64,000 bases of DNA from Paraburkholderia phenazinium. Lineage in GTDB: Bacteria; Pseudomonadota; Gammaproteobacteria; Burkholderiales; Burkholderiaceae. The stretch's first letter is position 1; the number at the start of each line of letters is the position of its first letter. The stretch spans positions 310,001 to 374,000 of the forward strand of contig NZ_FNCJ01000005.1 in NCBI RefSeq assembly GCF_900100735.1, given 5' to 3'. Shown piece by piece: positions 25,163-34,214 of the stretch. Made by a program: the position numbers and the translations under genes. The notes under the pieces were generated by a model, which saw nothing but the letters and a program-made list of their open reading frames with translations, was not told the origin of the DNA and searched no databases.

Positions 25163-26023
25163 ATGCTCGAACTTCTAGCCGCGCACGCCTGCCATGGCGG
25201 CGTGCAACGCATCTACAAGCACGAGTCGAAGGTGACCGGCTTGCCGATGCGTTTTTCGGTGTATTTGCCGCCGCAAGCCCTGCAGCCGGAGCAAGGCACG
25301 CATAAGGTGCCGGCGCTGTTCTATCTGGCCGGACTCACCTGTACCGAGGAAACCTTCCCGATCAAGGCGGGCGCGCAGCGCTTTGCCGCGCGGCATGGTC
25401 TCGCGCTGATCGCGCCGGACACGAGTCCGCGCGGTACGGGCATCCCCGGCGAAAACGCGGCGTGGGACTTCGGTGTGGGCGCGGGGTTCTATGTGGATGC
25501 GACCGAGGAGCCGTGGTCGAAGCACTTCCGGATGTACTCGTACGTGCGCGACGAGCTGCGCGAGACGGTGCTGGCGAATCTGCCGGTGGATGGCGAGCGT
25601 CTGGGCATCTTCGGCCATTCGATGGGCGGTCACGGCGCGTTGATGCTGGCGCTGCGCAATCCGCAGATTTACCGCTCGGTGTCGGCGTTTGCGCCGCTCG
25701 CCGCGCCCTCACGGTGTCCGTGGGGAGAAAAGGCGTTTAGCGGATATCTGGGCCAGGACCGCGCGGCGTGGCAGGCGTATGACTCGAGCGAACTGGTGGC
25801 GAGCGCGTCACACAAGTTCGCCGAGGGGATTCTGATCGATCAGGGTTTGTCGGATCAGTTTCTTGCCGAGCAGTTGTACCCGGAGGTGTTCGAAGCGGCT
25901 TGTCATGCGGCAGGGCAGCCGTTGACCTTGCGCCGTCATGAGGGCTACGACCACGGGTACTTCTTCATCTCGACGTTCATCGAGGATCACATCGCGCATC
26001 ACGCCAAAGTCTTGCTGGCTTGA
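25163..26023 (+). CDS. frmB: S-formylglutathione hydrolase
   Basis: Hydrolyses S-formylglutathione to formate and glutathione, completing glutathione-dependent formaldehyde detoxification. An esterase D-type alpha/beta hydrolase: nucleophile Ser in GHSMGGHGA, oxyanion region LAGLTCTEETF, acid in DQGLSDQFL, and His in GYDHGYFFI. The ATG at 25163 follows AGGGAG and gives 286 aa, the usual length. Lies directly behind the dehydrogenase gene. Confidence 0.95.
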   Translation: MLELLAAHACHGGVQRIYKHESKVTGLPMRFSVYLPPQALQPEQGTHKVPALFYLAGLTCTEETFPIKAGAQRFAARHGLALIAPDTSPRGTGIPGENAAWDFGVGAGFYVDATEEPWSKHFRMYSYVRDELRETVLANLPVDGERLGIFGHSMGGHGALMLALRNPQIYRSVSAFAPLAAPSRCPWGEKAFSGYLGQDRAAWQAYDSSELVASASHKFAEGILIDQGLSDQFLAEQLYPEVFEAACHAAGQPLTLRRHEGYDHGYFFISTFIEDHIAHHAKVLLA

Positions 26024-26126
26024 TGCGCTGACGTCGGACGCGGCACGCGTGCAGATCGACGCGTGCCGCTTTTGCGGCGCACGGTGAGTGGCGCAGCGAG
26101 CGAGACGCTCCGCTGCCCCTCACCCC

Positions 26127-26909
26127 CTAGCGCCGCCCCAACAAACTCCCCCCATACACCAGCGCTGCCAGCGCGGTGATCCAGAAGCTCGTCGGCCAAT
26201 CCGTATAGAACGCGAGCGTGAGCCCGAGCCACGCCTGCACCAGCGCCAGCAACGCCGCGAGCACGAGCCCGGTGGAGAGTCTCGTGGTCAGGTTTTGCGC
26301 GGCGGCCGCCGGGCCCACCATCAGCGTGAACACCAGCAACACGCCGACGATCTGCGTGCACGCCGCCACTGCCAGTGCGGCAATCGCGAGGAACAGCACC
26401 GACACGAGCCGCAGCGACACGCCCTTGGCCTCGGCCAGCTCCGGCTGCAGCGATGCGAACAGCAACGGCCGCATGATTGCCGCGAGCGCCAGCAAGCTCA
26501 GCACGCCGAGGCCTGCCAGCACGCCCAATGTGGACGCGTTTACGCCGAGCACGTTACCGAACAGCAGCGCCGTGACCTGAGTCGCATAAGCGGTAAAGAA
26601 GTGCAGAAACAGCAGGCCAAAGCCGAGCGCGAGCGAGAGGATCACGCCAATCGCCACATCGCGCCCGGCGAGCTTTTCACCGAGCGCACCCATGCCGACA
26701 CCGGCCGCGAGCGTGAAGCCGATCATCCCCCAGATCGGCGAGATGCCGATCAGCACGGCGCCGGTTGCGCCCGTAAAGCCGACGTGCGAGAGCGCGTGGC
26801 CGGCAAAGGTCTGTCCGCGCATCACCAGAAAGTAGCCGACAATCCCCGCCAGCACCGCGACGATCCCCGACGCCGCGAACGCGTTGACCATGAAATCGTA
26901 TTCAAACAT
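26127..26909 (-). CDS. znuB: Zinc/metal ABC transporter permease ZnuB
   Basis: Inner-membrane channel subunit of a high-affinity metal importer, ABC-3 family. About seven to eight hydrophobic helices; the stretch GHALSHVGFTGATGAVLIG is the family signature. The ATG at 26909 lies inside the end of znuC (8-bp overlap), so translation is coupled. 260 aa. Last gene of znuA-znuC-znuB. Confidence 0.92.
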   Translation of the reverse strand: MFEYDFMVNAFAASGIVAVLAGIVGYFLVMRGQTFAGHALSHVGFTGATGAVLIGISPIWGMIGFTLAAGVGMGALGEKLAGRDVAIGVILSLALGFGLLFLHFFTAYATQVTALLFGNVLGVNASTLGVLAGLGVLSLLALAAIMRPLLFASLQPELAEAKGVSLRLVSVLFLAIAALAVAACTQIVGVLLVFTLMVGPAAAAQNLTTRLSTGLVLAALLALVQAWLGLTLAFYTDWPTSFWITALAALVYGGSLLGRR

Positions 26910-27840
26910 CGTTCGTGTGTCCGTCGCGTGAGGCGTGGTGATGGCTGTGGGTATGACCGTGGCCGTGCGCGTGCCCATGGCCGTGTGCACCACCATGATC
27001 GTGATCGTGGGCGTCGTCTTCGTGTTCGTGATCGTGCTTTTCGACTTCGACGTCGCCTGACATCACGAAGATGCGGCCGTTCACGCGCATCACGTCGATG
27101 GGTGAACCGTAGAGTCGCGACAGCACCGGCTTCGTGATGACTTCGTCGACGGTGCCGAGCGCCGCGACGCCGCTGCCGAGGTACAGCACGCGATCGAGCG
27201 CATGCAGCAGCGGATTGAGTTCATGCGCGGAAAACAGTACCGCGATGCCGAGTTCCTGCTGCACGTTGCGCACCAGTTCGACCACACTCTTTTGATGATG
27301 CGGGTCGAGGCTGATCAGCGGTTCGTCGAGCAGCAGCAGCTTGGGATTGCCGAGCAGGCACTGCGCGAGCAGCAGACGCTGGCGCTCGCCCCCTGACAGC
27401 TCCGACAAGGGCCGCGCCGCCAGGGCACGGCCGCCCACCAGATCGAGCACGCGTTCCACGTCGGCGCGGGTCTTCGCATCGGCGTGCGGCAGGCCCCAGC
27501 GGTGGCCGTCGGCGGCCATCGCGACAAAATCGCGGCCGCGCACCCGGCGGCCGGCGAGCGCGGCGCGTGTCTGCGGCATGTAGCCAATCGACGCATTGCC
27601 GCGCACCACCGGCTGCCGGAGCACGCGGATGGTGCCGCTCGCAGCCGGCACGAGGCCGAGCACGGCGCGCATCAGCGTGGTTTTGCCCGCGCCGTTCGGC
27701 CCGAGCACGCCGATAAATTCCCCTTGATTCACCTGCAGACTGGTGTCGCGCAGGATGACACGGCCGCCCAGTTCCAGCGTCACGTTCTCGAGTTCGAGAA
27801 CGGGCGCGGCTTGGGACGGCGTGCGGCCAGTCAGATTCAT
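26902..27840 (-). CDS. znuC: Zinc/metal ABC transporter ATPase ZnuC with His-rich tail
   Basis: The ATP-hydrolysing subunit. Walker A is GPNGAGKTT, the signature is LSGGERQR, and Walker B is LLLLDEPLISLDP, followed by the H loop in SAHELNPLL. The last 50 or so residues are extremely rich in His with Asp/Glu/Gly (HDHDHGGAHGHGHAHGHGH and similar), a metal-binding tail more usual on ZnuA or on zinc chaperones. This strongly supports zinc as substrate and suggests local metal buffering or sensing at the cytoplasmic face. 312 aa. Confidence 0.94.
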   Translation of the reverse strand: MNLTGRTPSQAAPVLELENVTLELGGRVILRDTSLQVNQGEFIGVLGPNGAGKTTLMRAVLGLVPAASGTIRVLRQPVVRGNASIGYMPQTRAALAGRRVRGRDFVAMAADGHRWGLPHADAKTRADVERVLDLVGGRALAARPLSELSGGERQRLLLAQCLLGNPKLLLLDEPLISLDPHHQKSVVELVRNVQQELGIAVLFSAHELNPLLHALDRVLYLGSGVAALGTVDEVITKPVLSRLYGSPIDVMRVNGRIFVMSGDVEVEKHDHEHEDDAHDHDHGGAHGHGHAHGHGHTHSHHHASRDGHTNDV

Positions 27841-27864
27841 TGCGTGGTTCCGTTGGTTGCTGCT

Positions 27865-28815
27865 TTACTTACCCGTTGCCGCCGCAGCCGCACCGGTGTC
27901 GCCCGCAGCCAGCGCCGCGCTGAGCGCGTCCAGTTGCGAGAGCATCCACACCTGGTAGTTCTTGCCGGCCGGTTCCGTCTCGGTGACGCTCATGGTCGGC
28001 ACGTGCGATTGCTGGGCGAGTTTCAACATGCGTTTGGTCAGGGCCTCGGTTGCCTGGCTGTTATAGATCAGGACGCGCACGCGCTTTTCGCGCAGATCGC
28101 GTTCGAACGCGGCGATATCCGACGCGCTCGCTTCCGTGTCGTTCATCGTCGCCAACTGGAAGCGCATATTGCGCATCGACAGGCCGATTGCATCCGACAT
28201 ATAGCCGAACACCGGTTCCGTGGCCGTCACCGGCACGCCGGCATAGCGGCCATGCAGCTCGGCTACCTTGGCATCGATCGGCTTCAACGAATCGAGAAAC
28301 TTCGCGAGGTTCGCATCGTACGCCGACTTGTTCGCCGGGTCAGCCGTTTCGAGTGCGGCGGTCACGGCGCGCGCTACCGCGGGCATCGTAGCCGGGTTGT
28401 ACCAGAGGTGCGGATTGTCGCCGCCTTTCTTGCCGATCAGGTCGGCCGCGACGATGATCGTGCGCTTGGCATTGTTCTTCGACGCGTTCAGCAGCTTCGC
28501 CATCCACGGATCGTAGTCGGCGCCGTTGTAGACCACAAGGCTCGCATGCTGCAGCGCGCGCGCGGTCTTCGGGCTGGCTTCGAACAGGTGTGGGTCTTCG
28601 TCCGGGTTGCTCAGGATACTGGTGACATCGACGTGCTCGCCGCCCAGCTGATGCACCACGTCGCCATAGAAGTTTTCGGCGGCCACTACCTGGATCTTCG
28701 CGTCCTGCGCGAAAGCGGCCTGGCCGATCGCCAGCACGGCGGCGCCAGCCACCAGACACTTCGACAGGCCGAGCGCGCGGCGCGCTGCGAGCCACTTCAA
28801 GCTGAGTTCTTTCAT
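27865..28815 (-). CDS. znuA: Metal ABC transporter substrate-binding protein (ZnuA family)
   Basis: Periplasmic metal-binding subunit, cluster A-I. The signal peptide ends AAFA (about residue 36). Likely ligands are His76 in DPHLFEASP, His136 in NPHLWYNP and Glu200 in TEPVFGYM, where many zinc-specific members have His. The loop between the first two ligands lacks the His-rich insert of E. coli ZnuA; that role may be filled by the ZnuC tail. 316 aa. First gene of the operon; a promoter and a possible Zur site lie 90-115 bp upstream. Confidence 0.88.
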   Translation of the reverse strand: MKELSLKWLAARRALGLSKCLVAGAAVLAIGQAAFAQDAKIQVVAAENFYGDVVHQLGGEHVDVTSILSNPDEDPHLFEASPKTARALQHASLVVYNGADYDPWMAKLLNASKNNAKRTIIVAADLIGKKGGDNPHLWYNPATMPAVARAVTAALETADPANKSAYDANLAKFLDSLKPIDAKVAELHGRYAGVPVTATEPVFGYMSDAIGLSMRNMRFQLATMNDTEASASDIAAFERDLREKRVRVLIYNSQATEALTKRMLKLAQQSHVPTMSVTETEPAGKNYQVWMLSQLDALSAALAAGDTGAAAAATGK

Positions 28816-28901
28816 CGGTATCCCTGCTGCATAAGCTAAGAGTTGGTGCGAGGGGCTTCCGGCCGGGCCGGGAGAGTGTCGCATTGAGGCGGGGATGCAA
28901 T

Positions 28902-28929
28902 GATATAACGTATCTGCCGAGTTTGTCAG
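28902..28929 (-). promoter_or_regulatory. Candidate znuA promoter with Zur-like palindrome
   Basis: On the minus strand CTGACA (-35) is followed after 16 bp by TATATC (-10). The -10 lies in an inverted repeat, GATA-N5-TATC (28902-28914), inside a short AT-rich patch. This resembles Zur boxes of other proteobacteria only loosely. No Zur/Fur gene is in the window. Confidence 0.5.
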
Positions 28930-29119
28930 CGCCTGCTGACAGGGCGGGCGCGCAGGGAGCCGCCGTCGACCCGTGTCCCGACCTTGATCGGCATGCCGCC
29001 GTGGCGATTGGGCAGGGGCGTGGCGCGGCCCCGCGGCGGCTCGCGTGGCCGTCGAGCCGGGCCGCGGCGCGAGTGCGCGCGTCCTGCCGCGCTGCACCAT
29101 CGAAATCTCGTTAACCGCC

Positions 29120-29173
29120 TTGACATGACCGGACACGTATCCGATCATTCGATCACTAACAGAGCAAATGATC
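29120..29173 (+). promoter_or_regulatory. Sorbitol operon promoter with 32-bp operator
   Basis: TTGACA (29120-29125), a 17-bp spacer, then GATCAT (29143-29148). A 32-bp element at 29142-29173, starting CGATCATTCG and ending AGAGCAAATGATC, covers the -10 and the start site. The same element is found at 39515-39546 in front of the polyol dehydrogenase gene, in the same orientation relative to transcription, matching at about 28 of 32 bases. Confidence 0.82.
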
Positions 29174-29230
29174 ACGCAACGAGCGTTCGCTCACCGCGCG
29201 GTAAAACTCGAACCGAACTGGAGACATGCA

Positions 29231-30013
29231 GTGTCAGCGCGATTGCAAGGGAAGGTAGCGATTCTCACGGGTGCGGCAAGCGGTATTGGTGAAGCCGTGG
29301 CCCGCCGGTATCTCGACGAAGGTGCGCGCTGCGTGCTGGTCGACGTGAAGCCGGCCGACAGCTTTGCCCAGTCGCTGCGCGAAACCGAGGGCGACCGGGT
29401 CCTGACACTAAGCGCCGATGTCACGCGTCGCGACGACATTCAACGGATTGTCGCGAGCGCCCTCGAACGCTTCGGCCAGATCGACATCCTCTTCAATAAT
29501 GCGGCGCTGTTCGACATGCGCCCGATTCTCGACGAATCCTGGGACGTCTTCGACCGCCTGTTCTCGGTCAATGTAAAAGGCATGTTCTTCCTGATGCAAG
29601 CGGTTGCGCAGCGCATGGTCGAGCAGGGCCACGGCGGCAAGATCATCAATATGTCGTCGCAGGCGGGCCGGCGCGGCGAGGCACTTGTCTCGCACTACTG
29701 CGCAACCAAGGCGGCCGTACTAAGCTATACACAGTCGGCGGCGCTCGCACTCGCGCCGCACAAGATCAACGTCAACGGGATTGCCCCCGGGGTCGTGGAT
29801 ACGCCGATGTGGGATCAGGTCGATGCGCTGTTCGCCCGCTACGAGAACCGACAGCCGGGCGAGAAGAAGCGTCTGGTCGGAGAGGCGGTGCCGCTGGGCC
29901 GCATGGGCTTGCCCGAAGACCTGACCGGCGCGGCGCTGTTCCTGGCTTCGGCCGATGCCGATTACATCACCGCGCAAACTCTGAACGTCGACGGCGGCAA
30001 CTGGATGAGCTAA
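29231..30013 (+). CDS. smoS: Sorbitol (L-iditol) 2-dehydrogenase, SDR family
   Basis: NAD-dependent oxidation of D-sorbitol to D-fructose; the SmoS/PolS group also takes galactitol and L-iditol. Short-chain dehydrogenase motifs: TGAASGIG at 13-20, NNAALFD, and the catalytic Tyr/Lys in SHYCATKAA. KIINMSSQAGRRGEALVSHY and the C-terminus NVDGGNWMS are near-identical to the SmoS group. The start is a GTG at 29231 preceded by GGAG; it fits the family N-terminus better than the ATG at 29168. 260 aa. First gene of the smo operon. Confidence 0.9.
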   Translation: MSARLQGKVAILTGAASGIGEAVARRYLDEGARCVLVDVKPADSFAQSLRETEGDRVLTLSADVTRRDDIQRIVASALERFGQIDILFNNAALFDMRPILDESWDVFDRLFSVNVKGMFFLMQAVAQRMVEQGHGGKIINMSSQAGRRGEALVSHYCATKAAVLSYTQSAALALAPHKINVNGIAPGVVDTPMWDQVDALFARYENRQPGEKKRLVGEAVPLGRMGLPEDLTGAALFLASADADYITAQTLNVDGGNWMS

Positions 30014-30092
30014 GAAATGCGCTTTCGCCAGCGCGCCGCCCCTTTTGTATAACAACGCAGTCAAACATAACGTACTAGAAAGGAGACAAGTG

Positions 30093-31415
30093 ATGAAAGC
30101 AGCCATGAAACCCGCGCTCAAGGCGGTCGGCGCCGCCGCTGTCGCGTGCGCAGCACTGAACGCGTCGGCCGCGACCGTGACGATTGCGACCTTGAACAAC
30201 CCGGACATGATCGAGCTGAAGAAGCTGTCGCCGGCGTTCGAGCAGGCCAATCCGGACATCAAGCTCAACTGGGTGATTCTCGAAGAAAACGTGCTGCGTC
30301 AGCGCGCCACCACCGACATTACGACTGGCAGCGGCCAGTTCGACGTGATGACGATCGGCGCCTACGAGACGCCGCAATGGGGCAAGCGCGGCTGGCTCAC
30401 GCCGATCACGAACCTGCCCGCCAGCTACGATCTGAACGACGTCGTGAAGACGGCCCGCGACGGGCTGTCCTACAACGGCTCGCTGTATGCGTTGCCGTTC
30501 TACGTCGAAAGCTCGATGACCTACTACCGCAAGGACCTGTTTGCGGCGAAGGGTCTGACGATGCCGGATCAGCCGACCTATGACCAGATCCAGCAGTTCG
30601 CCGACAAGCTGACCGACAAGGCCAACGGCGTCTACGGCATCTGCCTGCGCGGCAAGGCCGGTTGGGGCGAAAACATGGCATACGCGACCACGGTCGTGAA
30701 CACCTTCGGCGGCCGCTGGTTCAACGAGAAGTGGGAACCGCAACTGACCTCGCCGGAATGGAAGAAGGCCATCACCTTCTACGTCAACCTGCTGCAGAAA
30801 GACGGCCCTCCGGGAGCGAGCTCGAACGGCTTTAACGAGAACCTGACGCTGATGTCATCGGGCAAGTGCGCGATGTGGATCGATGCGACGGTGGCGGCCG
30901 GCATGCTGTACAACAAGCAGCAATCGCAGATTGCCGACAAGGTTGGCTTCGCGGCAGCCCCGATCGAAGTCACGCCGCACGGCGCTCACTGGCTGTGGGC
31001 CTGGGCGCTGGCGATTCCGAAGTCGTCGAAGCAGGCTGACGCGGCGAAGAAGTTCATCGCCTGGGCGACCTCGAAGGAATACATCGAGATGGTCGCGAAG
31101 GACGAAGGCTGGGCCTCGGCGCCTCCGGGAACCCGTCAGTCGACCTATGCACGTCCTGAGTACAAAGCGGCGGCCCCGTTTGCCGACTTCGTGCTGAAGG
31201 CGATCGAAACGGCTGACCCGAATCATCCGACGCTCAAGCCGGTGCCGTACACCGGTGTGCAGTTCGTCGGCATTCCTGAGTTCCAGTCGTTCGGCACGGT
31301 AGTGGGTCAGAGCATCTCGGGTGCGCTGGCCGGCCAGATGACGGTCGATCAGGCTCTGGCAGCCGGGCAGGCCACCGCCGAACGCGCCGTGCGTCAGGCG
31401 GGTTATCTGAAGTGA
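30093..31415 (+). CDS. smoE: Polyol ABC transporter substrate-binding protein (SmoE/MtlE-like)
   Basis: Periplasmic binding protein, CUT1-type, for sorbitol/mannitol uptake. A signal peptide of about 27 residues ends NASA. A typical SBP_bac_1 body follows, with PFYVESSMTYYRKDLF and FGGRWFNEKWEPQL. The ATG at 30093 follows AAGGAG. 440 aa. It sits between the sorbitol dehydrogenase gene and two permease genes, which supports the substrate class. Confidence 0.9.
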   Translation: MKAAMKPALKAVGAAAVACAALNASAATVTIATLNNPDMIELKKLSPAFEQANPDIKLNWVILEENVLRQRATTDITTGSGQFDVMTIGAYETPQWGKRGWLTPITNLPASYDLNDVVKTARDGLSYNGSLYALPFYVESSMTYYRKDLFAAKGLTMPDQPTYDQIQQFADKLTDKANGVYGICLRGKAGWGENMAYATTVVNTFGGRWFNEKWEPQLTSPEWKKAITFYVNLLQKDGPPGASSNGFNENLTLMSSGKCAMWIDATVAAGMLYNKQQSQIADKVGFAAAPIEVTPHGAHWLWAWALAIPKSSKQADAAKKFIAWATSKEYIEMVAKDEGWASAPPGTRQSTYARPEYKAAAPFADFVLKAIETADPNHPTLKPVPYTGVQFVGIPEFQSFGTVVGQSISGALAGQMTVDQALAAGQATAERAVRQAGYLK

Positions 31416-31595
31416 CGTGAAACACGCCGGCTGACGCCAGTCAGCCGGCCCTTGCAGCACAGCGGGCCGTCACGGCTGAACCGTTACGCCTGAGCCAGCC
31501 ATGTACCGGTCGCACTTGCCTCGCCGCGACCGGCGGCGCCCGGGTTGAACCTCAGCCGCGCGTATCCCGCGCATTACCGTACAGGTGGTCACATC

Positions 31596-32531
31596 ATGCG
31601 TCCTCTGCGCCTTCCTCTCATGCATGCCCATCCCCAGACTGAAAAAGAGCGCGAAACGCGCAAGGCCGCGTCCGCACGCTGGCTAGTGACACCCTCCACC
31701 GCCGTGCTGGTGCTGTGGATGGCGATTCCTCTGGCGATGACGATCTGGTTTTCGTTCACGCATTACAACCTGCTCAACCCGGATGAAAAGGGTTTTGCCG
31801 GCATCGACAACTACAAGTACCTCGCCACCGATCCGTCGTTCGGGCCGTCGATCTTTCATACGCTCGAACTGATCGTCGCCACGCTGGTGATTACGGTGGT
31901 GGGCGGTGTGCTGATGTCGGTGCTGTTCGACCGCAAGTTCTACGGCCAGGGTATCGCCCGGCTGCTGGCGATTGCGCCGTTCTTCGTGATGCCGACCGTG
32001 AGCGCGCTGATCTGGAAGAACATGATCCTGCACCCGGTGTACGGCCTGATCGCGCAGGGTATGCGCGCCATCGGCCTGACACCGATCGACTGGTTCGCCG
32101 ACTATCCGCTCACCGCGATCATCATGATCGTCTCGTGGCAGTGGCTGCCGTTCGCCTTCCTGATTCTGTTCACCGCGATCCAGTCGCTCGACCAGGAGCA
32201 GAAGGAAGCGGCCAAGATCGACGGTGCGGGCGCTTTCTCGATGTTCTTCTACATCACGCTGCCGCACCTGAGACGGGCGATTGCGGTGGTGGTGATGATG
32301 GAAACCATTTTCCTGCTGTCGATCTTCGCGGAAATCTACACGACCACCGGCGGCGGCCCGGGCACAGCGACCACCACGCTGTCTTACCTGATCTACGCGC
32401 TCGGCCTGCAACAGTTCGACGTCGGGCTTGCCTCGGCGGGCGGGATTCTCGCCGTGGTGCTGGCCAACATTGTGTCGTTCTTCCTTGTGCGGATGCTCGC
32501 GAAGAACCTGAAAGGGGAGTACGAAAAATGA
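31596..32531 (+). CDS. smoF: Polyol ABC transporter permease 1 (SmoF/MtlF-like)
   Basis: Inner-membrane permease of the MalF type with about six helices. The EAA loop (EAAKIDGAGAFSMFFYITLP) that docks the ATPase is clear near residue 205. The ATG at 31596 has AGGTGG before it; a second ATG at 31620 is possible. 311 aa from the first. Its stop overlaps the start of the next permease (ATGA), so translation is coupled. Confidence 0.9.
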   Translation: MRPLRLPLMHAHPQTEKERETRKAASARWLVTPSTAVLVLWMAIPLAMTIWFSFTHYNLLNPDEKGFAGIDNYKYLATDPSFGPSIFHTLELIVATLVITVVGGVLMSVLFDRKFYGQGIARLLAIAPFFVMPTVSALIWKNMILHPVYGLIAQGMRAIGLTPIDWFADYPLTAIIMIVSWQWLPFAFLILFTAIQSLDQEQKEAAKIDGAGAFSMFFYITLPHLRRAIAVVVMMETIFLLSIFAEIYTTTGGGPGTATTTLSYLIYALGLQQFDVGLASAGGILAVVLANIVSFFLVRMLAKNLKGEYEK

Positions 32532-33397
32532 GCCACGTTGCCGCTTCACCCGTCGCCTCGACGACGACTTCATCGAAGAACGCGCCGTGGGCCGTCTTCA
32601 AGCGCGCCATTCCCGGTGTGCTTGCCTGGGCGATCGCGCTGCTGCTGTTCTTCCCGATCTTCTGGATGACGATCACCGCGTTCAAGACCGAGCAACAGGC
32701 CTACGCATCGTCGCTGTTTTTCATCCCGACGCTCGACAGTTTTCGTGAGGTCTTCGCGCGCAGCAACTATTTCTCGTTCGCCTGGAATTCGGTGATGATC
32801 TCGGCGGGCGTGACGGTGGTTTGCCTGCTGCTTGCCGTGCCCTGCGCCTATGCGATGGCGTTCTTTCCGACGCGCCGCACGCAGAGTTTGCTGCTGTGGA
32901 TGCTGTCGACCAAGATGATGCCGTCGGTCGGCGTGCTGGTGCCGATTTATCTGCTGTGGAAGAACACCGGGATGCTCGATACCGTCTCGGGGCTGATCAT
33001 CATCTACACGCTGATCAACCTGCCGATTGCGGTATGGATGACCTTCACGTACTTCGCCGAGATCCCGCGCGACATTCTCGAAGCCGGGCGTATCGACGGC
33101 GCGGCAACCTGGCAGGAAATCGTCTACCTGCTGATGCCGATGTCGCTGCCGGGTCTCGCGTCGACCGCACTGCTGCTGGTGATCCTGTCGTGGAACGAGG
33201 CGTTCTGGAGCATCAACCTGTCAAGTTCGAACGCAGCGCCGCTGACCGTGTTTATTGCGTCGTATTCGAGTCCTGAAGGATTGTTCTGGGCCAAGCTCTC
33301 GGCCGCTTCGCTGCTGGCGGTGGCGCCGATCCTGATCGTCGGCTGGCTGTCGCAGAAGCAACTGGTGCGTGGCCTGACCTTCGGGGCGGTTAAATGA
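32528..33397 (+). CDS. smoG: Polyol ABC transporter permease 2 (SmoG/MtlG-like)
   Basis: MalG-type permease with six predicted helices and an EAA loop (EAGRIDGAATWQEIVYLLMP). It starts within the ATGA overlap with smoF and ends in another ATGA overlap with the HAD gene, so three genes are translated as a chain. 289 aa. Confidence 0.9.
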   Translation: MSHVAASPVASTTTSSKNAPWAVFKRAIPGVLAWAIALLLFFPIFWMTITAFKTEQQAYASSLFFIPTLDSFREVFARSNYFSFAWNSVMISAGVTVVCLLLAVPCAYAMAFFPTRRTQSLLLWMLSTKMMPSVGVLVPIYLLWKNTGMLDTVSGLIIIYTLINLPIAVWMTFTYFAEIPRDILEAGRIDGAATWQEIVYLLMPMSLPGLASTALLLVILSWNEAFWSINLSSSNAAPLTVFIASYSSPEGLFWAKLSAASLLAVAPILIVGWLSQKQLVRGLTFGAVK

Positions 33398-34122
33398 CCG
33401 TTAAACCCGTGACAGGCAACGGCGGCAACCCCGCGAGCGAAGTCCGGCTGGCGTTGATCTGCGATTGCGACGGTGTACTGATCGACAGCGAAGCGGTGGC
33501 GGCGCGCATGCTGGTGCACGAACTGCAGGCGCGCTGGCCGGACACCGACGTCGAACCGGTGGTACTGCCGCTGCTCGGGCTGCGCATCGAACGGGTGCTC
33601 GAAAATGCCGCAGCGCAACTTGGCCGGAGTTTGAGCGCAGCCGACATGGAGGCGATTCGTCATGCGGTCGAAGCCGCGGCGATGCAGGCGCCCGCCGTGA
33701 CCGGCATTGCCGAGGCGCTCGCGCAGATTCCGCTCATCAAGGCCTGTGCGAGCAACAGCTTCAAGGCGTATGTGCAGACGGTGCTGACGCGTACGGGCCT
33801 CGAGCCGTTCTTCGGCGGGAGGCTCTATTGCGCGGATTCGGTGGCACTGCCGAAGCCGGCCCCCGATGTGTATCTGGCGGCGGCGCAAGGTTTCGGCATC
33901 GCAAACACGGCCTGCCTGGTGGTGGAGGACAGCGTCACCGGCGTCACGGCGGCAAGCGCAGCGGGCATGACGGTGCTTGCTTTTATCGGCGGCGGTCACG
34001 CGAGCGATGCGCAGATCGGCGCGTTGCGCGCCGCGGGTGCGAGCCACGTATTCGACGACATGACGCAACTGCCCGCGCTGGCGGCGCAATGGACGCTGCG
34101 GGTGACGGCAGAATTGCATTGA
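33394..34122 (+). CDS. HAD-superfamily sugar phosphatase / phosphoglucomutase-like
   Basis: HAD subfamily IA. Motif I is DCDGVLIDSE with the nucleophile Asp and acid/base Asp at about residues 27 and 29; motif II is ACASNSFK; motif III is the Lys in LPKPAPDVY; motif IV is VVEDSVTG. Close in form to beta-phosphoglucomutase and 2-deoxyglucose-6-phosphatase types. Coupled by ATGA to smoG within the sorbitol operon, so it probably acts on a sugar or polyol phosphate formed in this pathway, for example as house-cleaning. 242 aa. Confidence 0.85.
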   Translation: MTVKPVTGNGGNPASEVRLALICDCDGVLIDSEAVAARMLVHELQARWPDTDVEPVVLPLLGLRIERVLENAAAQLGRSLSAADMEAIRHAVEAAAMQAPAVTGIAEALAQIPLIKACASNSFKAYVQTVLTRTGLEPFFGGRLYCADSVALPKPAPDVYLAAAQGFGIANTACLVVEDSVTGVTAASAAGMTVLAFIGGGHASDAQIGALRAAGASHVFDDMTQLPALAAQWTLRVTAELH

Positions 34123-34214
34123 GGGAGGCGCTGCCATGACGATGCCCAAAGAGGGCTGTCAGCAGGCGCAGTCGACTGGTTTAACGTAGTACGAGCAACA
34201 CACGGAGACACATC

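Larger units (their letters stand above)
28816..29230. other. 415-bp divergent intergenic region (znu / sorbitol operons)
   Basis: Contains the znuA promoter (28902-28929) and the sorbitol-operon promoter with operator (29120-29173). The GC-rich middle (28930-29100) has no ORF I would support. Confidence 0.6.

Noticed and set aside
26905..27055. Tandem repeats in the 3' end of znuC as a CRISPR or assembly artefact
   Set aside because: The repeats are in frame, encode His/Gly/Asp residues suited to metal binding and show varied codons, so they are a real protein tail.
28926..29126. Small 66-aa minus-strand ORF in the znuA/smoS gap
   Set aside because: Arg/Pro-rich translation of GC-rich DNA, no ribosome site and no recognisable feature; it would also sit across the znuA promoter.
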